Assembly: GCA_900618425.1 (NCBI GenBank)
Contig: UZAN01039564.1
Coordinates: 36,035 to 100,034, forward strand
DNA from: Echinostoma caproni
Taxonomy: Eukaryota > Platyhelminthes > Trematoda > Plagiorchiida > Echinostomatidae
Length of the DNA: 64,000 nt
Direction: 5' to 3'
Part shown: positions 1 through 12,281 of the stretch, piece by piece
Numbering within the stretch: position 1 is the first letter of the stretch
Layout: every line of letters begins with the position of its first letter
Program-made: the position numbers and the translations under genes
The notes under the pieces: generated by a model
What the model was told of the DNA's origin: nothing
Databases searched by the model: none
Seen by the model: only the letters and a program-made list of their open reading frames with translations

Positions 1-40
<40 letters not shown>
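1..40. repeat. (AT)n microsatellite at window edge
   Basis: Twenty uninterrupted AT units open the window and may continue upstream of it. Confidence 0.95.
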
Positions 41-43
<3 letters not shown>

Positions 44-2821
44 AAGCTGCATTGTCCAATTGAATCTCAAATTCAGAATACCAGTACCTCAGAGGCATGC
101 AAACATGTCGTAGCAATACTTTGTTCGGTTCCAGGATTTTTCATCTCAGCTTCTGTTCAGATCATTTAGCGGATGTAACTACCTGGTTGAAGAGAGACAG
201 AAATCCCTGTAGCTAGGATTCCGAATTCCCTGTTTTGAAGGATTTATCTGATTGGCACAAGAGTACCTTGTCACCCTCACCGCCGAATATTTGTTTCATA
301 ATTCTGTTTATAAAATGTTTTCCATTTTTTGGGCATTAACTTCTCGGTCTTGGAAGATGGTGATCACTTCCCTTGTGTTTTTCCTCCACTCTGTTCTGAG
401 CGATTGTAATACAAAGCTAGTTGCAATCTGTATTGTGTCTGTTCAATTAGTAACATGTACTAGCGGAACGAAATTAGGAACGGTGTGCATATTAGCAGTC
501 AGAGTTTTTTTTCATCATCCTATTGCGATATTTCAGCAATTGGGATATGAAGCATGAACAGTGACTTGGTTAGACTCTGCCACGTCATCGACCAATCTAG
601 TGATTCGCAAGGATGAAATCAAAAATCATTCAGTTCACTATATAACACATTTTGGACCCCAAATTCAAATAAGGTACAACAAAATGTTTTAATAAAACAA
701 ATCCGTAACTGATCTTTTTCAGTTGAGCTTATTCTGTACATTTTTCCACGACTACAGTTTTAAATCTATCGATAGACGAAATGTAAGTTCGCTAGTACAG
801 TTATAATGTAAAACCCAATTGATATGACCTCATTCAAACTGTGCTGTTTTCTCCAGTTTTTCTATCTAAATGTACTTATAGCTTAACAGTGTAAAATGAT
901 TTCACACAACGCTTTCTTGCTTTAATTTTTGTTGTTTACTTAATTTACTGGAAGCGGAACACACACCTTCAAAGGTTTATTCCCTGTCGCTGTCTCAGCA
1001 CGCCCTGTTGGCGTCAAACATGATTGAAGCGGAACCCAGTTAGTGTAGGATAAAAAGATTTGTAAATGATTTCATTCTTGAATGTAAAACCAGTATCTGC
1101 CATCATCCGCCCAAATATGTTGTCTGTGTGTGTAGATCATGCACATGCTGCCCCGTATTTGTGGCAGAGAGACGATACCACTTCCGTCCGCTTAGAACCA
1201 CACCCTTTGTAACTTTAGTTTCACGTCTCTAGTCCAGTAATCAGCAGTTGTCGGGTAGTTCTAATGAGCTAGATAATGGATCACAACGCGACCGTAGAAG
1301 AGTTCATGATTTACTGTGTCTCTGTGAAGTTCGATTTTTTTAAACATCGAATTGCGCGAAAACTGAGTCCGAGAGAGTTTGGTGGAACTGAAATATTTGC
1401 TTCCAGAGATAAACTTGAAGAGTGAGCACAACAAAGCTGTTCAACGATATAAACTGTAATTTTCAGCAGTATTATACCAGTTGAGATGTAGCAAAATCTT
1501 CCTAGGTAGTAATCGTGCAACCTAGCTTTATTGTACTCGCTCACTCTTTAATATATCTGTATGCATTTGGATATGGCCAAACACATTGCATTGATAAAAA
1601 TAAGTGAACGGGAGGATCACCTCCAATCCAGACAAGTCCTACAGATGTCTGATGAACCTTAGTTTGGGAGTATACTCCTGGTGATATACATGGATGGATA
1701 TTTAATTGGCTATGCATGAAGCATCCGACAGGAAAGTTTATCATGGCATCTATTTCACCACTGAATTGTGTCGTTTTTATAGGAGACTAGGCAAAAGTTC
1801 AATTTGGGAGTGGAAAACTGTACCCGAGATTGCAACGTGATAGAATATCATTATCAAGACCTCTGGTGTGCCCAAAAGGGGTTAATCAACTGATTTCAGC
1901 GTAAGTCAAAGTCAGCAACAATAATCTAAGCTGGTACCATCAATAATCTGGAAGCAGATAGTTGTTGGAGTCGTTTTTTAAGTGGAATGACTGTAGTTGT
2001 CAACTTGAAACTCAGATTCAATAGACCAATTGCCGTAATAACCTAATGTTTCTGTCGGGCTATACTGTCCATCTAATTTAACTTTCAGTTGCGTTTTACA
2101 AACATCATACCAAAGATTCTGACCACATATAACATGAATAAGTTTACAATACTTTATTGGTTGGGTTGTTTTATGGTTTTTGTTTGAGCAGTCGATTCAG
2201 TCAAGACAAACACCAATGTTCTGACTTTATCCGAACACTTGGAACATACGAAACGGATCTGTTATAAATATAAACTTCGAATTCCAGTCACATTTGTTGG
2301 TCAACTAACTAATGCATTGATTTAACACATTATGTCCTTTTGGCCGACCGATCCGTCCGAACTTCCATTTGTTCGTTTTGATCCGTCACACCCCAGTGTG
2401 GAATGGAGCCTCACGTGATTGGGGTGTATTGTCTACACATTTGACACACGCCTTCTCATGTGGTAGAAGCTGTATTCATGAGAAAATATGGTCAACACGA
2501 GAGAGAGTGCTAATCACCGCAACTAGATGATACCAAAACTGCATCTTTAAGATGGTTACAGCATTTCCTCCGAGAGTTCCATATGATAAAAACACTCATT
2601 TACTTCAAACTAAATAACTTCATATAGTGATTTACTTAATCTATATTCACTGAACTCCTTGATTGATATGACTAAGTAGCCTGTCTAAATTCAATCAAGT
2701 ATCTCACAATAATTTTGCTCATACTGAATCCTAAGAAAAAATCTTGCTTCCGATGCATTTATTTCAAGTAAAAAAATGTATTCCTTTGTCTGAACAGTCC
2801 AACAGAGCACATTTCAAATAG
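41..2821. other. stretch with no recognisable gene
   Basis: Both strands were read. The open frames here are short and show no family motif, codon pattern or splice signals that I can support. I see no convincing transposon domain, so I leave it as unassigned non-coding or decayed sequence. Confidence 0.6.
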
Positions 2822-2955
2822 AGCAAAGAGTGGTGAATAAGCTTGTTTTCAGTGACTCCTAGTCATCACAATGAATATCACAATTTTTATATAAGTATCA
2901 GTATTAAAGAATAAAAAACCAAACCATCGTTTTGGGAAAGGGAGAATTAACATTT
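2822..2955 (-). repeat. PLE-A 3' end, left arm of inverted repeat
   Basis: On the minus strand this is the 3' tail of the Penelope-like fragment PLE-A. It is repeated in inverted orientation at 3479-3612; the best block is the Gs, As and Ts around the shared core CCCAAAACGAT(C/G). The terminal minus-strand motif GAAAACAAGCTT followed by (A/G)TTC(A/G)CCA is shared with PLE-D at 43546-43567 and, more diverged, with PLE-C near 44176. Confidence 0.75.
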
Positions 2956-3009
2956 GCGGATAATGCCGTCTTCTCCCCGGAATTGGGATTCTGATTATTC
3001 ACATAATTG

Positions 3010-3399
3010 TTAGGTCATCCGATCGTTGGAAATACTCGGGATATGGGATGTGTGGGGGTAATCATGAAATATAAAGCACCTGCACAGATTGTTTTTTTGA
3101 CTCACAGAGGGGGTTGTGCAGGCGAATTCATGCCGCATCCGCTTTGTCAAGTACACGAGATCGACCCTTCCTTGATAGGAGAACACGAATTCGATACAAG
3201 GGCGGAATGCCTCCGTTACATTCACAGTGTGATTTGTTTCAACTAGGTGTGAAACCACTGTACTAGCGAATGACCTAATCGTTTTTCTATATAATCGTGC
3301 CAAGTGGTATCCACGGCTTCTTTCGGATAAACGCCTGACTGTGCAGCCTATGTACGTTGTCTCAAAGGAACACGTAAATGAGACGGCAGAATACGGCAA
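3010..3399 (-). mobile_element. PLE-A: Penelope-like GIY-YIG endonuclease remnant
   Basis: The minus strand is open for 129 codons and holds the C-terminal endonuclease of a Penelope-like retroelement. In this family the GIY-YIG domain nicks target DNA for reverse transcription. Visible motif near residues 10-27: CSFETTYIGCTVRRLSER, aligning with CNATYIGRTARQMSQR in PLE-B and CTCSANYVGRTMRQLSQR in PLE-D. The second cysteine is Phe and the Arg after YIG is Cys, so it is probably inactive. Residues around 54-67 read ETNHTVNVTEAFRP, identical to PLE-C. No reverse transcriptase precedes it: the copy is 5'-truncated, and just upstream lies an inverted copy of its own 3' tail (3479-3612). The open frame is probably chance preservation. 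I am confident of the family, not of any function. Confidence 0.8.
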
Positions 3400-3478
3400 T
3401 TTGGCCCTTAGTCAAAAACACAATCGCTGAGAATCCCATATCCGGTCTGAAGATGGAATTAGCCCCACGTAACCGTTT

Positions 3479-3612
3479 GATGTTAATTCTCCATTTCCCA
3501 AAACGATCGTTTGGTTTTTTATAGTTGAGTACTGACATGTAAAAATCTTGATATTTATTGTGATGTGTTGGCATCAATACGAAATCCTCAGAACGAGCTT
3601 GCTCGCCACGCG
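3479..3612 (+). repeat. PLE-A right arm of inverted repeat
   Basis: An inverted copy of 2822-2955, clearest over the first 70 bases from GATGTTAATTCTCC onward and resuming at GAGCTTGCTCGCCA. It lies on the 5' side of the truncated endonuclease, so the 3' tail of the element appears twice, in opposite orientations. Confidence 0.75.
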
Positions 3613-5447
3613 TTGTTTAATGAGGATTTCACTCAATTTCGAAGAGCAAATGAAACAGCTGTACAGCGCTTCCTAGCTTCTCAGTTCGCTTTTTGTGCTA
3701 TTTGAAATATTCGTTTCCAAACTAAAAATGAACAAAACTTTTAGAATTGTTTTCAGTGTTTTCACTTCCAAGAATGTTAGATAACCACTTCCACAGTATG
3801 ATTAGCAGATTAACTAATAGTTACCCGTTGAATGACTCTCTTATTAATGTCGCTCCCCTCTCTTCTGTTTTGTTCATATCCTGTTGCGACCCAGACGTGA
3901 GACGGCAGAGAAGAACTACCCTCTGAGTGAATCGTTTACCTACAGGATTGTATGACGAAATGTAGAGTGATAAGCATGATCCGATCAAACAGCTAGTGAT
4001 TGTCTTTGTCAAATTGTTCTGGGTCGCATGTTTAATCGCACGCGTCTGAAAGTGTTTACCTTCAGCTTATTGCCCGTATATATCCTCAACGGTATTCTAT
4101 TCGTTCTGAACTGACTCTTGTCTAACGGTTAATATTTTACCACTTATTCAGATTGCCCTTCACTTACCATTTTTGTCCCCGGATCTAGTCGTTTATTTGG
4201 CAACCAATAGAACACGCTGTATACAGACTTATCCGACGCGAGCCTTCAAGAGAATACTAGTTCATAATCGTGTGAATGCTTAATTGGTTATCGCCCGAAT
4301 ATTTACTGAGGGTTGATTGAAAGAAGTTAAGTAGTTGGCTCTCTAAAGCTTAACTTGTTAGGGCTTAGTGAGACGTAACAAATTGTTTGCGGCTTGGATG
4401 CATCTAGTTTGTCAGAACCGGTACGCTCATATTACACTCGTTATTGTTGGAAAACAGAAAGAAGAGTATCAAACTGCACAAGGGCGTGCATAATGAATGA
4501 AATAACCTGTCTCTACCTTTACACTACTTCCAGTTTCACCCACACTGTCAAGTTCGGCCGTCGAAAACTATCGGTCTTTGATCGTGAAAAGCGTCTATAG
4601 TTTGCAAACATAGAACAGTACTTTCTGTATTTATTTCTTGTAATGCCAGCCTTTAGTCTTCTGTAACTTTTGGTCGGATGCAGTCTTGAAAAGACTGTTA
4701 TATACAGGTGTTGGGTGAAATCAATCCCGTTAAGTTTCCCTGTGGCCCACTGTGAGCAGAAGAAAGAGGATAGGGCATATGTCGAGCTGAGTGGTGCGTG
4801 TGTGTGCACGCGCACCACGCTCTAAACCAAATGACGCGGCATACAGCAAACATATACTATAAGAGGTCGAGATCAATAGAACTGTATGCACGCCTACCAG
4901 CTGTAGACCTAACATCATCCACTATGATTCGTTGAGCTTTGTGTGTTTTCAATTTCAGATAGGTCTGAAACCAACACTGGAGCAACTAAATCTAACAAGT
5001 TTGGTTACATAGGCCCTCCTCGGTTTGTTAGAATTGAGGAAAACTCAAATGACTTGGCAAGAGTTGTTTTGTGCACTACATACATGTACACCCCACGGCA
5101 AAGCTTTTGGGCCCACCAAGATTTTTGGGTTATCGAGATTTATCCAAACACAAAGTCACACCAAGCTAAGCAACGATGCTTTGTAGTATAAATGCTAAAT
5201 TATTATTATATAAATTAAATTTCTTTTCATCGCTAAAGTAGACGACCCATTGTGGAACGCATTTCATCATCTTCATCATTGTACAACGAAATATAGCGAA
5301 GTGAACTTTACTGATCGCTGCCAAACTCGCATTACATACAAGGTTAGAGGTGGACAGGGATTGGACCTACTTTGAAAGAGGGAGCGGAAGGTAAACCACC
5401 ATGGTCAGCATATAGAGTGCACAATCGAACTCTGCATACATACGGCT
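3613..5447. other. stretch with no recognisable gene
   Basis: Only short open frames without recognisable motifs are present. I see no repeat array or transposon domain here. Confidence 0.55.
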
Positions 5448-5717
5448 TCAAGCGTTATGGTCTAATAAGAAATGATAATAAGAACGCCACTGCTGTCGGT
5501 TCGCTGTCATATCCTTCAATGCCTCCAACCAACCGGTTGTGGAGTATTTCGGGCCCCAACCTGAGAGGCGAGAGACACCTAGTCTATCTAATGGCTCTGT
5601 GTATTTCTTCATGCCTCGTCTCCACGTCATTTGTTGACCTCCACGTGGTTTCCTCCATCCCAGGGCGGCTGCAGCGAAAAAAGCGCAGTGCGGCAGACGA
5701 GGGCTGGACATATACAA
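5448..5717 (-). mobile_element. CR1-like non-LTR retrotransposon, C-terminal fragment
   Basis: This 89-codon minus-strand frame is the extreme C-terminus of a CR1-like reverse transcriptase polyprotein of the kind abundant in trematodes. The hallmark blocks are GWRKPRGGQ, MTWRRGMKK, SGWGPKYSTTGWLEAL and DMTANRQQW, in the usual order before the stop. The reverse transcriptase itself is absent, so the copy is 5'-truncated or split. It lies tail to tail with nothing obvious on its left and head to head with the + strand copy starting at about 5889. It has no catalytic part and is a remnant. Confidence 0.85.
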
Positions 5718-5888
5718 TACGTTCCATAGCCAGCGAAGTCAATCTGAATGCGCTGTGCCAGCAGGTTTATACCCGATAGACTCCCAAATACACGACGGCT
5801 TACCTCCACTTTACTAACCCGTTCGCTTCATCCCACATGAGCTAAAATGTATAAACATCGATGATTAAAAATCTCTAGTAGACGGATA

Positions 5889-6745
5889 TCTTCTACTCTC
5901 AAATTCAAGGTCTGAATGGATTTGCAACCAGGTGGCAGACTCTGTGGTCTGGACTATGTTGAGGACATTGTACTGCTAGCTAGAGAACCAAGTAAGTTAC
6001 CTGATTTCCAGGGCAGTTTAAGTGCTAATGTAAATGTGTTCGGTATCCGTTTTGCACCTTCAAAGTGCAAACTGTTGTTACTGGAATGGATTACTCCACT
6101 TCCTGGGGACGTAATACAGAAAATGAACGAACTTTGTTATCTGGGAAGCTATATCTCACTCGGAGTACGCATCACAGATGAAGTGTCGGCATGCATGTAA
6201 AAGACTCGAGTGGTATTTGCAAACGTAAGATACTTGTGGCACCATTGCGACATCCGGGAGTCTGGGATGGGTTGATGGTATGCTGCATAATTTTGGTCAG
6301 TTTTCCTATACTACACAGAAACGTGGTCATTATGAAAACGGGTTAAAGGTAGACACTCGATGCTAGAACACCTCTGTCTACGCTGCATTACGCGAGTTTG
6401 TTCTGGAAACCGGACAGGCAATGCTGAGGTTAGACACAGGATAATCACGGTTGCCTCCTGTAGTAAGTGTTCGACCTCCGTGAACTACGGTGGTTGGGGC
6501 ATGTGTTACCCATACCAGCAAATAGAGTGCTACAGTGAGAGATGTTTCCCGAGGTACCGGATGGGTGGAAAAGGTCAAGGGTGGTCAAAATAATACCTGG
6601 CATGAGGGTACGAACAGCCTCATCAGGCAACTTGCCCACATAGGTGGCGTGAATAAATGCATACACCGAATGATATGACTGAGTGTTACTGACAGTGGCA
6701 CTCTAGCGTCTACCCAATGTCCTTGTAACTTTAGTCATCATGAAT
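5889..6745 (+). mobile_element. CR1-like non-LTR reverse transcriptase remnant
   Basis: The + strand encodes the palm-to-C-terminal part of a CR1-like reverse transcriptase. The catalytic block reads DYVEDIVLLA (normally YADD, so the first aspartate is replaced by Glu or Val depending on alignment). It is followed by FAPSKCKLLLLEW, CYLGSYISLGVRITDE and, after stops and frameshifts, LRELRWLGHVLPIPANRVL near 6478-6535. A short 3' untranslated tail ends near 6745 with CCTTGTAACTTTAGT. The first frame is open from about 5916 to 6200 and then breaks. The order of motifs is correct for this family, and the mutated active site and stops show an inactive copy. Confidence 0.85.
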
Positions 6746-8580
6746 TCTCAATTTTCACCCTGACATTGATTTGACAAAACTAATCTTCCTTAATCCAAAT
6801 GTGCAGCTAAGAGAAATCGTTTTAAATTGGCACAGGAAAGTGCATAGTTAATGATTGTAAAAACTGAAGTTCTTATCGCTCCATGGTTGACCGACCTGGA
6901 AGTCTGTTCTTTTAAGATCATTGAAAGTGACGCGTGGATACGACTACTGTCAAAAGGGCGTCTCGCTAAGTTAAACTGAGGTAAATTATCCATTCGTTTC
7001 AATGATTATAACCAGGGGGTGTTTGAACTTCAGTCTGTAATACAGTAAGAAGAGCTACGAAATTATTCAGTTCTACTGCAGACGTCTTCTCTAGGTCTAC
7101 GTGTGTGACAATATAGTGTGAGGGTATTGCTAGAATGTGAATGTTCGCAATGGGAAGGTAACATTTCGGTATCTGAACATGTATCCTCTCATCATGTCAT
7201 AAATGTTGCACACAGAATGCAACTACTGATAATGCTTAAGTAGTAAAACATTGAATAATAATAATTGTATAAACTGTCATCGTCGGATAACTAGCCTCAC
7301 TCACGCACTTCTGAACAATTTAGCAAACCCGAAAGTTTCATTTTACTCCATTAATTGACGGAAAAAAAAACCACAACTAATTTACAATGCATCGATTTAT
7401 TGCCGTGGAATCTTGATGAGAGTAAATTAGACACGTAGCATAAACACTGCATCCAAATACGTGAACCAAAACAGCATTATGACGGCTTGAAGTATACACA
7501 TGATTTATTCATAAATCAGCGTAACATATAATATGGAGTTGTGCAGCATTATATGTGCCATTATTTCTATCACGCTATGCTATATTTTTATACGAATTGT
7601 TGTGCTCGATGAGTAAGATTAGGCTGAGGTGATGAAGTAGTTAAGGTCATCAAATGGTGACTCGGAAAACCCGGGTTTTAACCGCTTCACCATGGCTCAT
7701 CGTCTCCATTTCTGCATCTTCTCAGGCAACCTATCTATGGCCACGGCCTCCTTCCTGAAATTTAACTGTACATTTTTTTTATTAAATAAGTAAAAAGGAA
7801 ATGAGAATACATTTATTTGTTTATATCCATATTGCAACAGGACTTGCAGAAGTGCATTTTCAAAGTACTTTATGTAGAATACAAAACAGGTCATTCGAAA
7901 ACCTGAGGAAATGTTGGATGAGGCTAAGTTGTCATACATTTATGATGCACCAACCCGCAAACTTGTGGAGAGATCAACTTATGACCCCATCTGCGGAATT
8001 CAGGGTTATTCGTGCGTTTTGCAGTATCTAATTAAATGTACAGAGAGTTGGCATCGGTTATACCCCCAATTATTGTCCTCTGAGTGAGTGAGCGTATTTA
8101 TCTCGAAATGAGCCTCATCAGAGGCTCTCTTAGAAGATTAACGATCTCTATTGAGACATGCAGACAAACTTAATCGTTTCTATCAGTTGCCCTGTGGACC
8201 GATGGACAAGATAGGTATATTCTGCACATTATTATTGGCTAAATCGTCAGTGGACTAGGTGGATAATGATTAACAAAAGTAAAGCAATTGTGATGCACCC
8301 ACGCATCTTTCTGTCTGCCTATTTTGCTTTATTCTACGCTAAACTTATATGTTTGAAAGATTTAGATGGTTGATTGCAAACTTTTCTGTGGTTGTGTGGG
8401 ATTATTTTCAACAAAACTCTGTATTTATCCTGTTGTGACACTTTTTCCCGTTTGACGTTGGGAATAGTTCAACTAAAGAATGATTTCAAAATGCAACAGC
8501 ATGAAGAAACGTTCATCTAAAGATACATGGAGGTTTTTCAATATCTTGCATCGCCCTTGAGTCGTGTTGATGTTGTTGGT
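6746..8580. other. unassigned stretch with one weak tRNA-like SINE candidate
   Basis: No gene is visible. At about 7630-7790 a segment with a B-box-like CCCGGGTTTTAACC ends in CTTCCTGAAATTTAACTGTA, resembling the tail of the SINE at 12.1 kb (CTTCCTGAAAATTGTA). The B box is poor, so this is only a possible diverged SINE. Confidence 0.3.
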
Positions 8581-8583
8581 GGT

Positions 8584-8614
<31 letters not shown>

Positions 8615-8642
8615 AGAGTGAGTGAGTGAGTGAGTGAGTGTG
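8581..8642. repeat. compound (GT)n-(GAGT)n microsatellite
   Basis: A GT run of roughly 33 bases passes directly into GAGT/GTGA units and ends at a TGAATAC sequence. Confidence 0.95.
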
Positions 8643-10649
8643 AATACGAAGGTGCTTGGCTTGGTTCAGCCCATTTCTAATTTCACTATCTCTCTCTAAC
8701 TATGTTTTCATTTTTTACATCTGCTGCTGCTCAAGTTGCAAGTCGACAACCTTTCACCTGAGCTGTAGGTACGACATTATAATTGAAACAGATCATCTGT
8801 TTGACTAATGGATCATTNTGGATCATTTTATTTTTACTTCATGCAAGTCTTCTTAATCAAACAACTCAAGTTACTGTTATTGACGCAGAATGTTCTGTGT
8901 GATCCAAGGTTCAAAAGTCATCATCGCCATCCCAGTTTAGCGACTACTCAGGCTCAGTGGCATGCTTACGTCTCTGTGATTCCTAACTCCAAGCCATCAG
9001 GTTTACTGGTTTTCTTTACATTTTCAGAAGTTCTACACAGCAGTGCCACTCAATTCTCCTGTGGTATTCAGCTTGCTGTTGTGTGGAGTTAGCACACAAA
9101 CTTTCCCCAAGTTGAATATGTGATCGAATTCCTTTAATCTTGGATATAACAATCAAAACTTTACGTAATTAAAGGAGGATCTAAGTAACGGTTATTGCAA
9201 CTGCACATACGTTTGATTTCAATTCTAAGCAGTTGGGTAAGTAAGATGTGCTTCACACCTAAAGATCTACCACTGGATTTTTCGTTCATTAAATGAGCTG
9301 ACTAACCCATCAATATTTTTGTTTGTTGGGTTTGATTCTATCATCTGTATGCAAATAAGTGCAATTAGTTAAGCAATTAGTTTCATACTTTATCTCGTTC
9401 CCCATTGTGCGCACATCTCACCTCTTGTGTCAAACTGGGGGACCCAGGGGAGTTGTACCTCGTGACGTCTGGTCCAATTCCGCTTTGGAGTATGCAGTAA
9501 GCTATCGGTTGTATTCTCCGGGGAGGGGAAGACAGCCTGGGAATGCAACTGACTTACTTCGACTCAAAGCTCACTGATCAAATTTACGCAGTTCGAAATT
9601 AAAATAGAGTGTCTCTTAGGGCTGAGGAGTAAGATGGCCAAATGAACATTAAGCATAACAATCAAACCAGTAGTATTCATTCTATCGTGAACTTAAGATC
9701 CTCATCAACCTATGGGAGAGTGAGGGCAGATGAGGTCATCTATAATTTGGTGTGAAACAAACGAGAAAAACAGCTAGAAATAAAGATTTATATACCAGAG
9801 GAATAGGAAATTCCTTTGAACTTTGTCCTCAAATGATGCTGAAATCTGTAATAGGCAGATTTTCCACCCACTTCATCTGTCTTCACTTGTAGTTACTACT
9901 TCCTTAGAAACAAATCGGATAGGTTACTCTTGTCATGGCTGTTCTCCCGTCCTCCGAACACACAAAGACGCATATATATCTTTAGTAGTAAATATACTAC
10001 TGACTAATGTGATACATTGAAGTTTCTGAAATTCACTGAGCTTTTTGAATCACTGAGGGGTGAGAAATAGTAGAAGATCAATTGTAATAACTTATGAAAA
10101 CGTCGAATAATCTGTGGTTTAGACTCGCTCTGTCTTGGTTCTTAGGGTTCAATAAATGCAATGGAATTACTCTAGCACCAATAAGAGAATAACAAATAGG
10201 TGTATTTGGTTAATCAAACTTAACTGTCTCTTTATATCGTGCGACCGAATATGTTAGGAATGTCATATGCAATCGAACACCAAACAGGAAAGATTTCAAG
10301 AATCGGTGAACACAAATGAATTCTTCATTATCGATTATTAGTGTGTGCCTACCGAGTTTGTTGGGTGCTATATAGTGCAAGCGGGTTTAATAAATTGAGT
10401 TCCTTCTGAAAAATTCTACAACTGCTAAGGTATATATATTAATATATCATATATAGTATTATATTATTATTATCATTATATTATATATAAATTGCAGATA
10501 CGGTGCCAAAATAACCATGAGTTGAAAGAGAATAACAAATACCGAACAAGGGGAAAAGCAAAAGCAGTCAGTTACGGGATGACAACGTTCGCTTATTCGC
10601 GGCACGCAATTTTGATATTTTGTTTGTTTTATTTTGGGGATTGGATATA
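8643..10649. other. stretch with no recognisable gene
   Basis: It contains one N at 8818 and an AT-rich run near 10432-10490. I see no supportable coding exon or transposon domain. Confidence 0.55.
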
Positions 10650-11280
10650 GAAAAGGTTGCATGCACGCCACTTACTTCGGTTTAATGCCATCTTCCACAG
10701 TGTCTGTAGCCAAAGCCAATCGGAATCTTCGGAGCCTGAGCCAGGGAGCCACGAATTCCCGATAGATGCCCAATCCGAGCACAATCTCTTCAAATCTCTA
10801 CGCTACGTCACAGACTGCCCATCTCATTATCTCTTCCAACCTGGACGAAAGTATGACACAAGCGTACAGTATAGCGGACGTTGTTCAGGCATTCATATGA
10901 CGTGCCCCAGCCACCTCAGACGATGCAGTGAAATGGTTTTCATCAGTGGAAGAATATCTGACCCCGACACACGTCGTCAAGGAACGCTGGGTTTGTTGGT
11001 CCAGGATGTATGTGACATAATTCGACGATCTGAAACAGAGTGAAGATTTGTTCAATTCAATCGGGACATGATTGGAATCCTGTTTATTATTTGCGGATAT
11101 TTGTCTTCCTTAAGAATGTCAGGCAGCGAGAAGTTAACACTTTTTTGCTGATAGGAACTAACCTTATCCCGTGGTGGTTTGTACATTCGTTGCGTAACCC
11201 CTTCTTAAATATTGAAACAATGAACGATTCAGTCAAAGAAACCGGGATATGTTCTTCAGACTGTCAAGTAAACTAGTAAT
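10650..11280 (-). mobile_element. CR1-like element, internally deleted copy (second of two)
   Basis: Read on the minus strand from 11280 down, it starts in reverse transcriptase motif 1 with VSIFKKGLRNECTNHHGIRLVPISKK and soon after EQIFTL. It then jumps without the catalytic palm to the C-terminal signature SLHRLRWLGHV (about 10900) and finally WKMALNRSKWRAC just before 10650. This is the known order of C-terminal blocks in trematode CR1-like proteins with the middle missing. Stops interrupt the frame. A separate copy of motif 1 lies immediately upstream at about 11300-11460, so two elements or a partial duplication are joined here. Confidence 0.75.
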
Positions 11281-11289
11281 CAAGTCTTA

Positions 11290-12097
11290 GTTTCACCACC
11301 TTTGACTTTTTTCCCATAACACCTGCCTCGGCAAACATCGCTCTCTGTGGCGACCTATGACAAAACGGACGGTAACAGCTTCGGTGCTATAGGAATCAGA
11401 CTTGTTCCCCTGTGGTTGGAATAGACATTGCGACAGCCCTTCTTGTAAATGGGTGTAACAATCGATCATATCCATGTATATGATACAGTTTTGTTCTCCC
11501 AGATTTTCAAAAACAGTCTGGAAAGCACTCTCACGAGGGCTTCCTCACCATCTTTAAAGAGAGTCAGTGGCAGGTTGCCTGATGCAAAAGCCGTTTGGAG
11601 TCCCAGGGCTTGAAGTTCCTTTTGAATCTGTGCTTCCGTGTGCGGTTCCGTGAATATTTCCTAAGTTGCACTCTCAGGAGAACTACTTCGAAGATCCAGA
11701 GTGGGAGGCTGGTTAGACTGCGATTTGAAGTGCCCTGATCGGCGTTCTAAACGTCGGTGAAGTCTGTATATTGGCGTGCCATCTGCTTCACACAGTGTTT
11801 CACTAACGCATTATCTTTTGAGACGGGTCAGGCCACAACTGAGTGCATAACGCTTTTCATGGTTGTCCAGTGTTGATCTGTACTTCTTGGTACGACAGTA
11901 GTTAGTTTTGTGACCAACTCGTTTTGGTAGTCAGCCGCACGACTGAGTTAAACATTTGGGAGATGTAAAGTTGAATGTATTTCAATTTTGCGGCCACCAG
12001 ATAGCCTGGGCAACTTGGCACAAATCATGTTGTGGTTGTAGTCCAAGTAGGTAAACCAGTGCGAACGGTATCTTTCACACATCCTGCTCCATCCAAA
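11290..12097 (-). mobile_element. CR1-like element: endonuclease end and start of reverse transcriptase
   Basis: This continues the minus-strand element whose endonuclease begins near 12830. After the SINE insertion the frame resumes at 12097 with a GWSRMCERYRSHWFTYLDYNH block (endonuclease C-terminus, in the position of the usual RWRG..DCRS..YLDSDHA). It then shows QKELQALGLQTAFASGN and LFKDGEEALVRVLSRLF near 11540-11640, and finally PIYKKGCRNVYSNHRGTSLI (reverse transcriptase motif 1) at about 11395-11450. Frames shift several times. Upstream and downstream pieces agree in order and strand, so I treat 11290-12830 as one element split by the SINE. Confidence 0.75.
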
Positions 12098-12281
12098 GCT
12101 AGCGACTAGTGGCCCGGTGGCAACGCCACCAAATTATCAGCCCGGAGGACGTGTGTTCGAATCCCACAAACACCACCTGATTTACTCCGTTGTCTGTGTC
12201 GTATGGCAGTCCTCTTATTGGCCTTTACTCTCTTCCTGAAAATTGTATAGTTATGCATTCAAAAAACGGAAGTAAAAATGA
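12098..12281 (+). mobile_element. tRNA-derived SINE inserted into a CR1-like endonuclease
   Basis: The 5' end has an RNA polymerase III A-box-like TAGCGACTAGTGG (12100-12112) and, about 40 bases on, a B box GTGTTCGAATCCC (12153-12165). These are the spacing and sequences of a tRNA-like promoter. A D-arm-like hairpin GGTGGC-AAC-GCCACC lies between them. The body continues to an A-rich tail near 12281. The flanking sequence on both sides is minus-strand endonuclease that would be continuous without this block, which defines the insertion. I did not find clear target-site duplications beyond a few As. Confidence 0.65.

Noticed and set aside
9359..9577. Frame with GGPRGVVPRDVW, suspected retroelement piece
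   Set aside because: Neither strand gives a second motif of any retroelement family.
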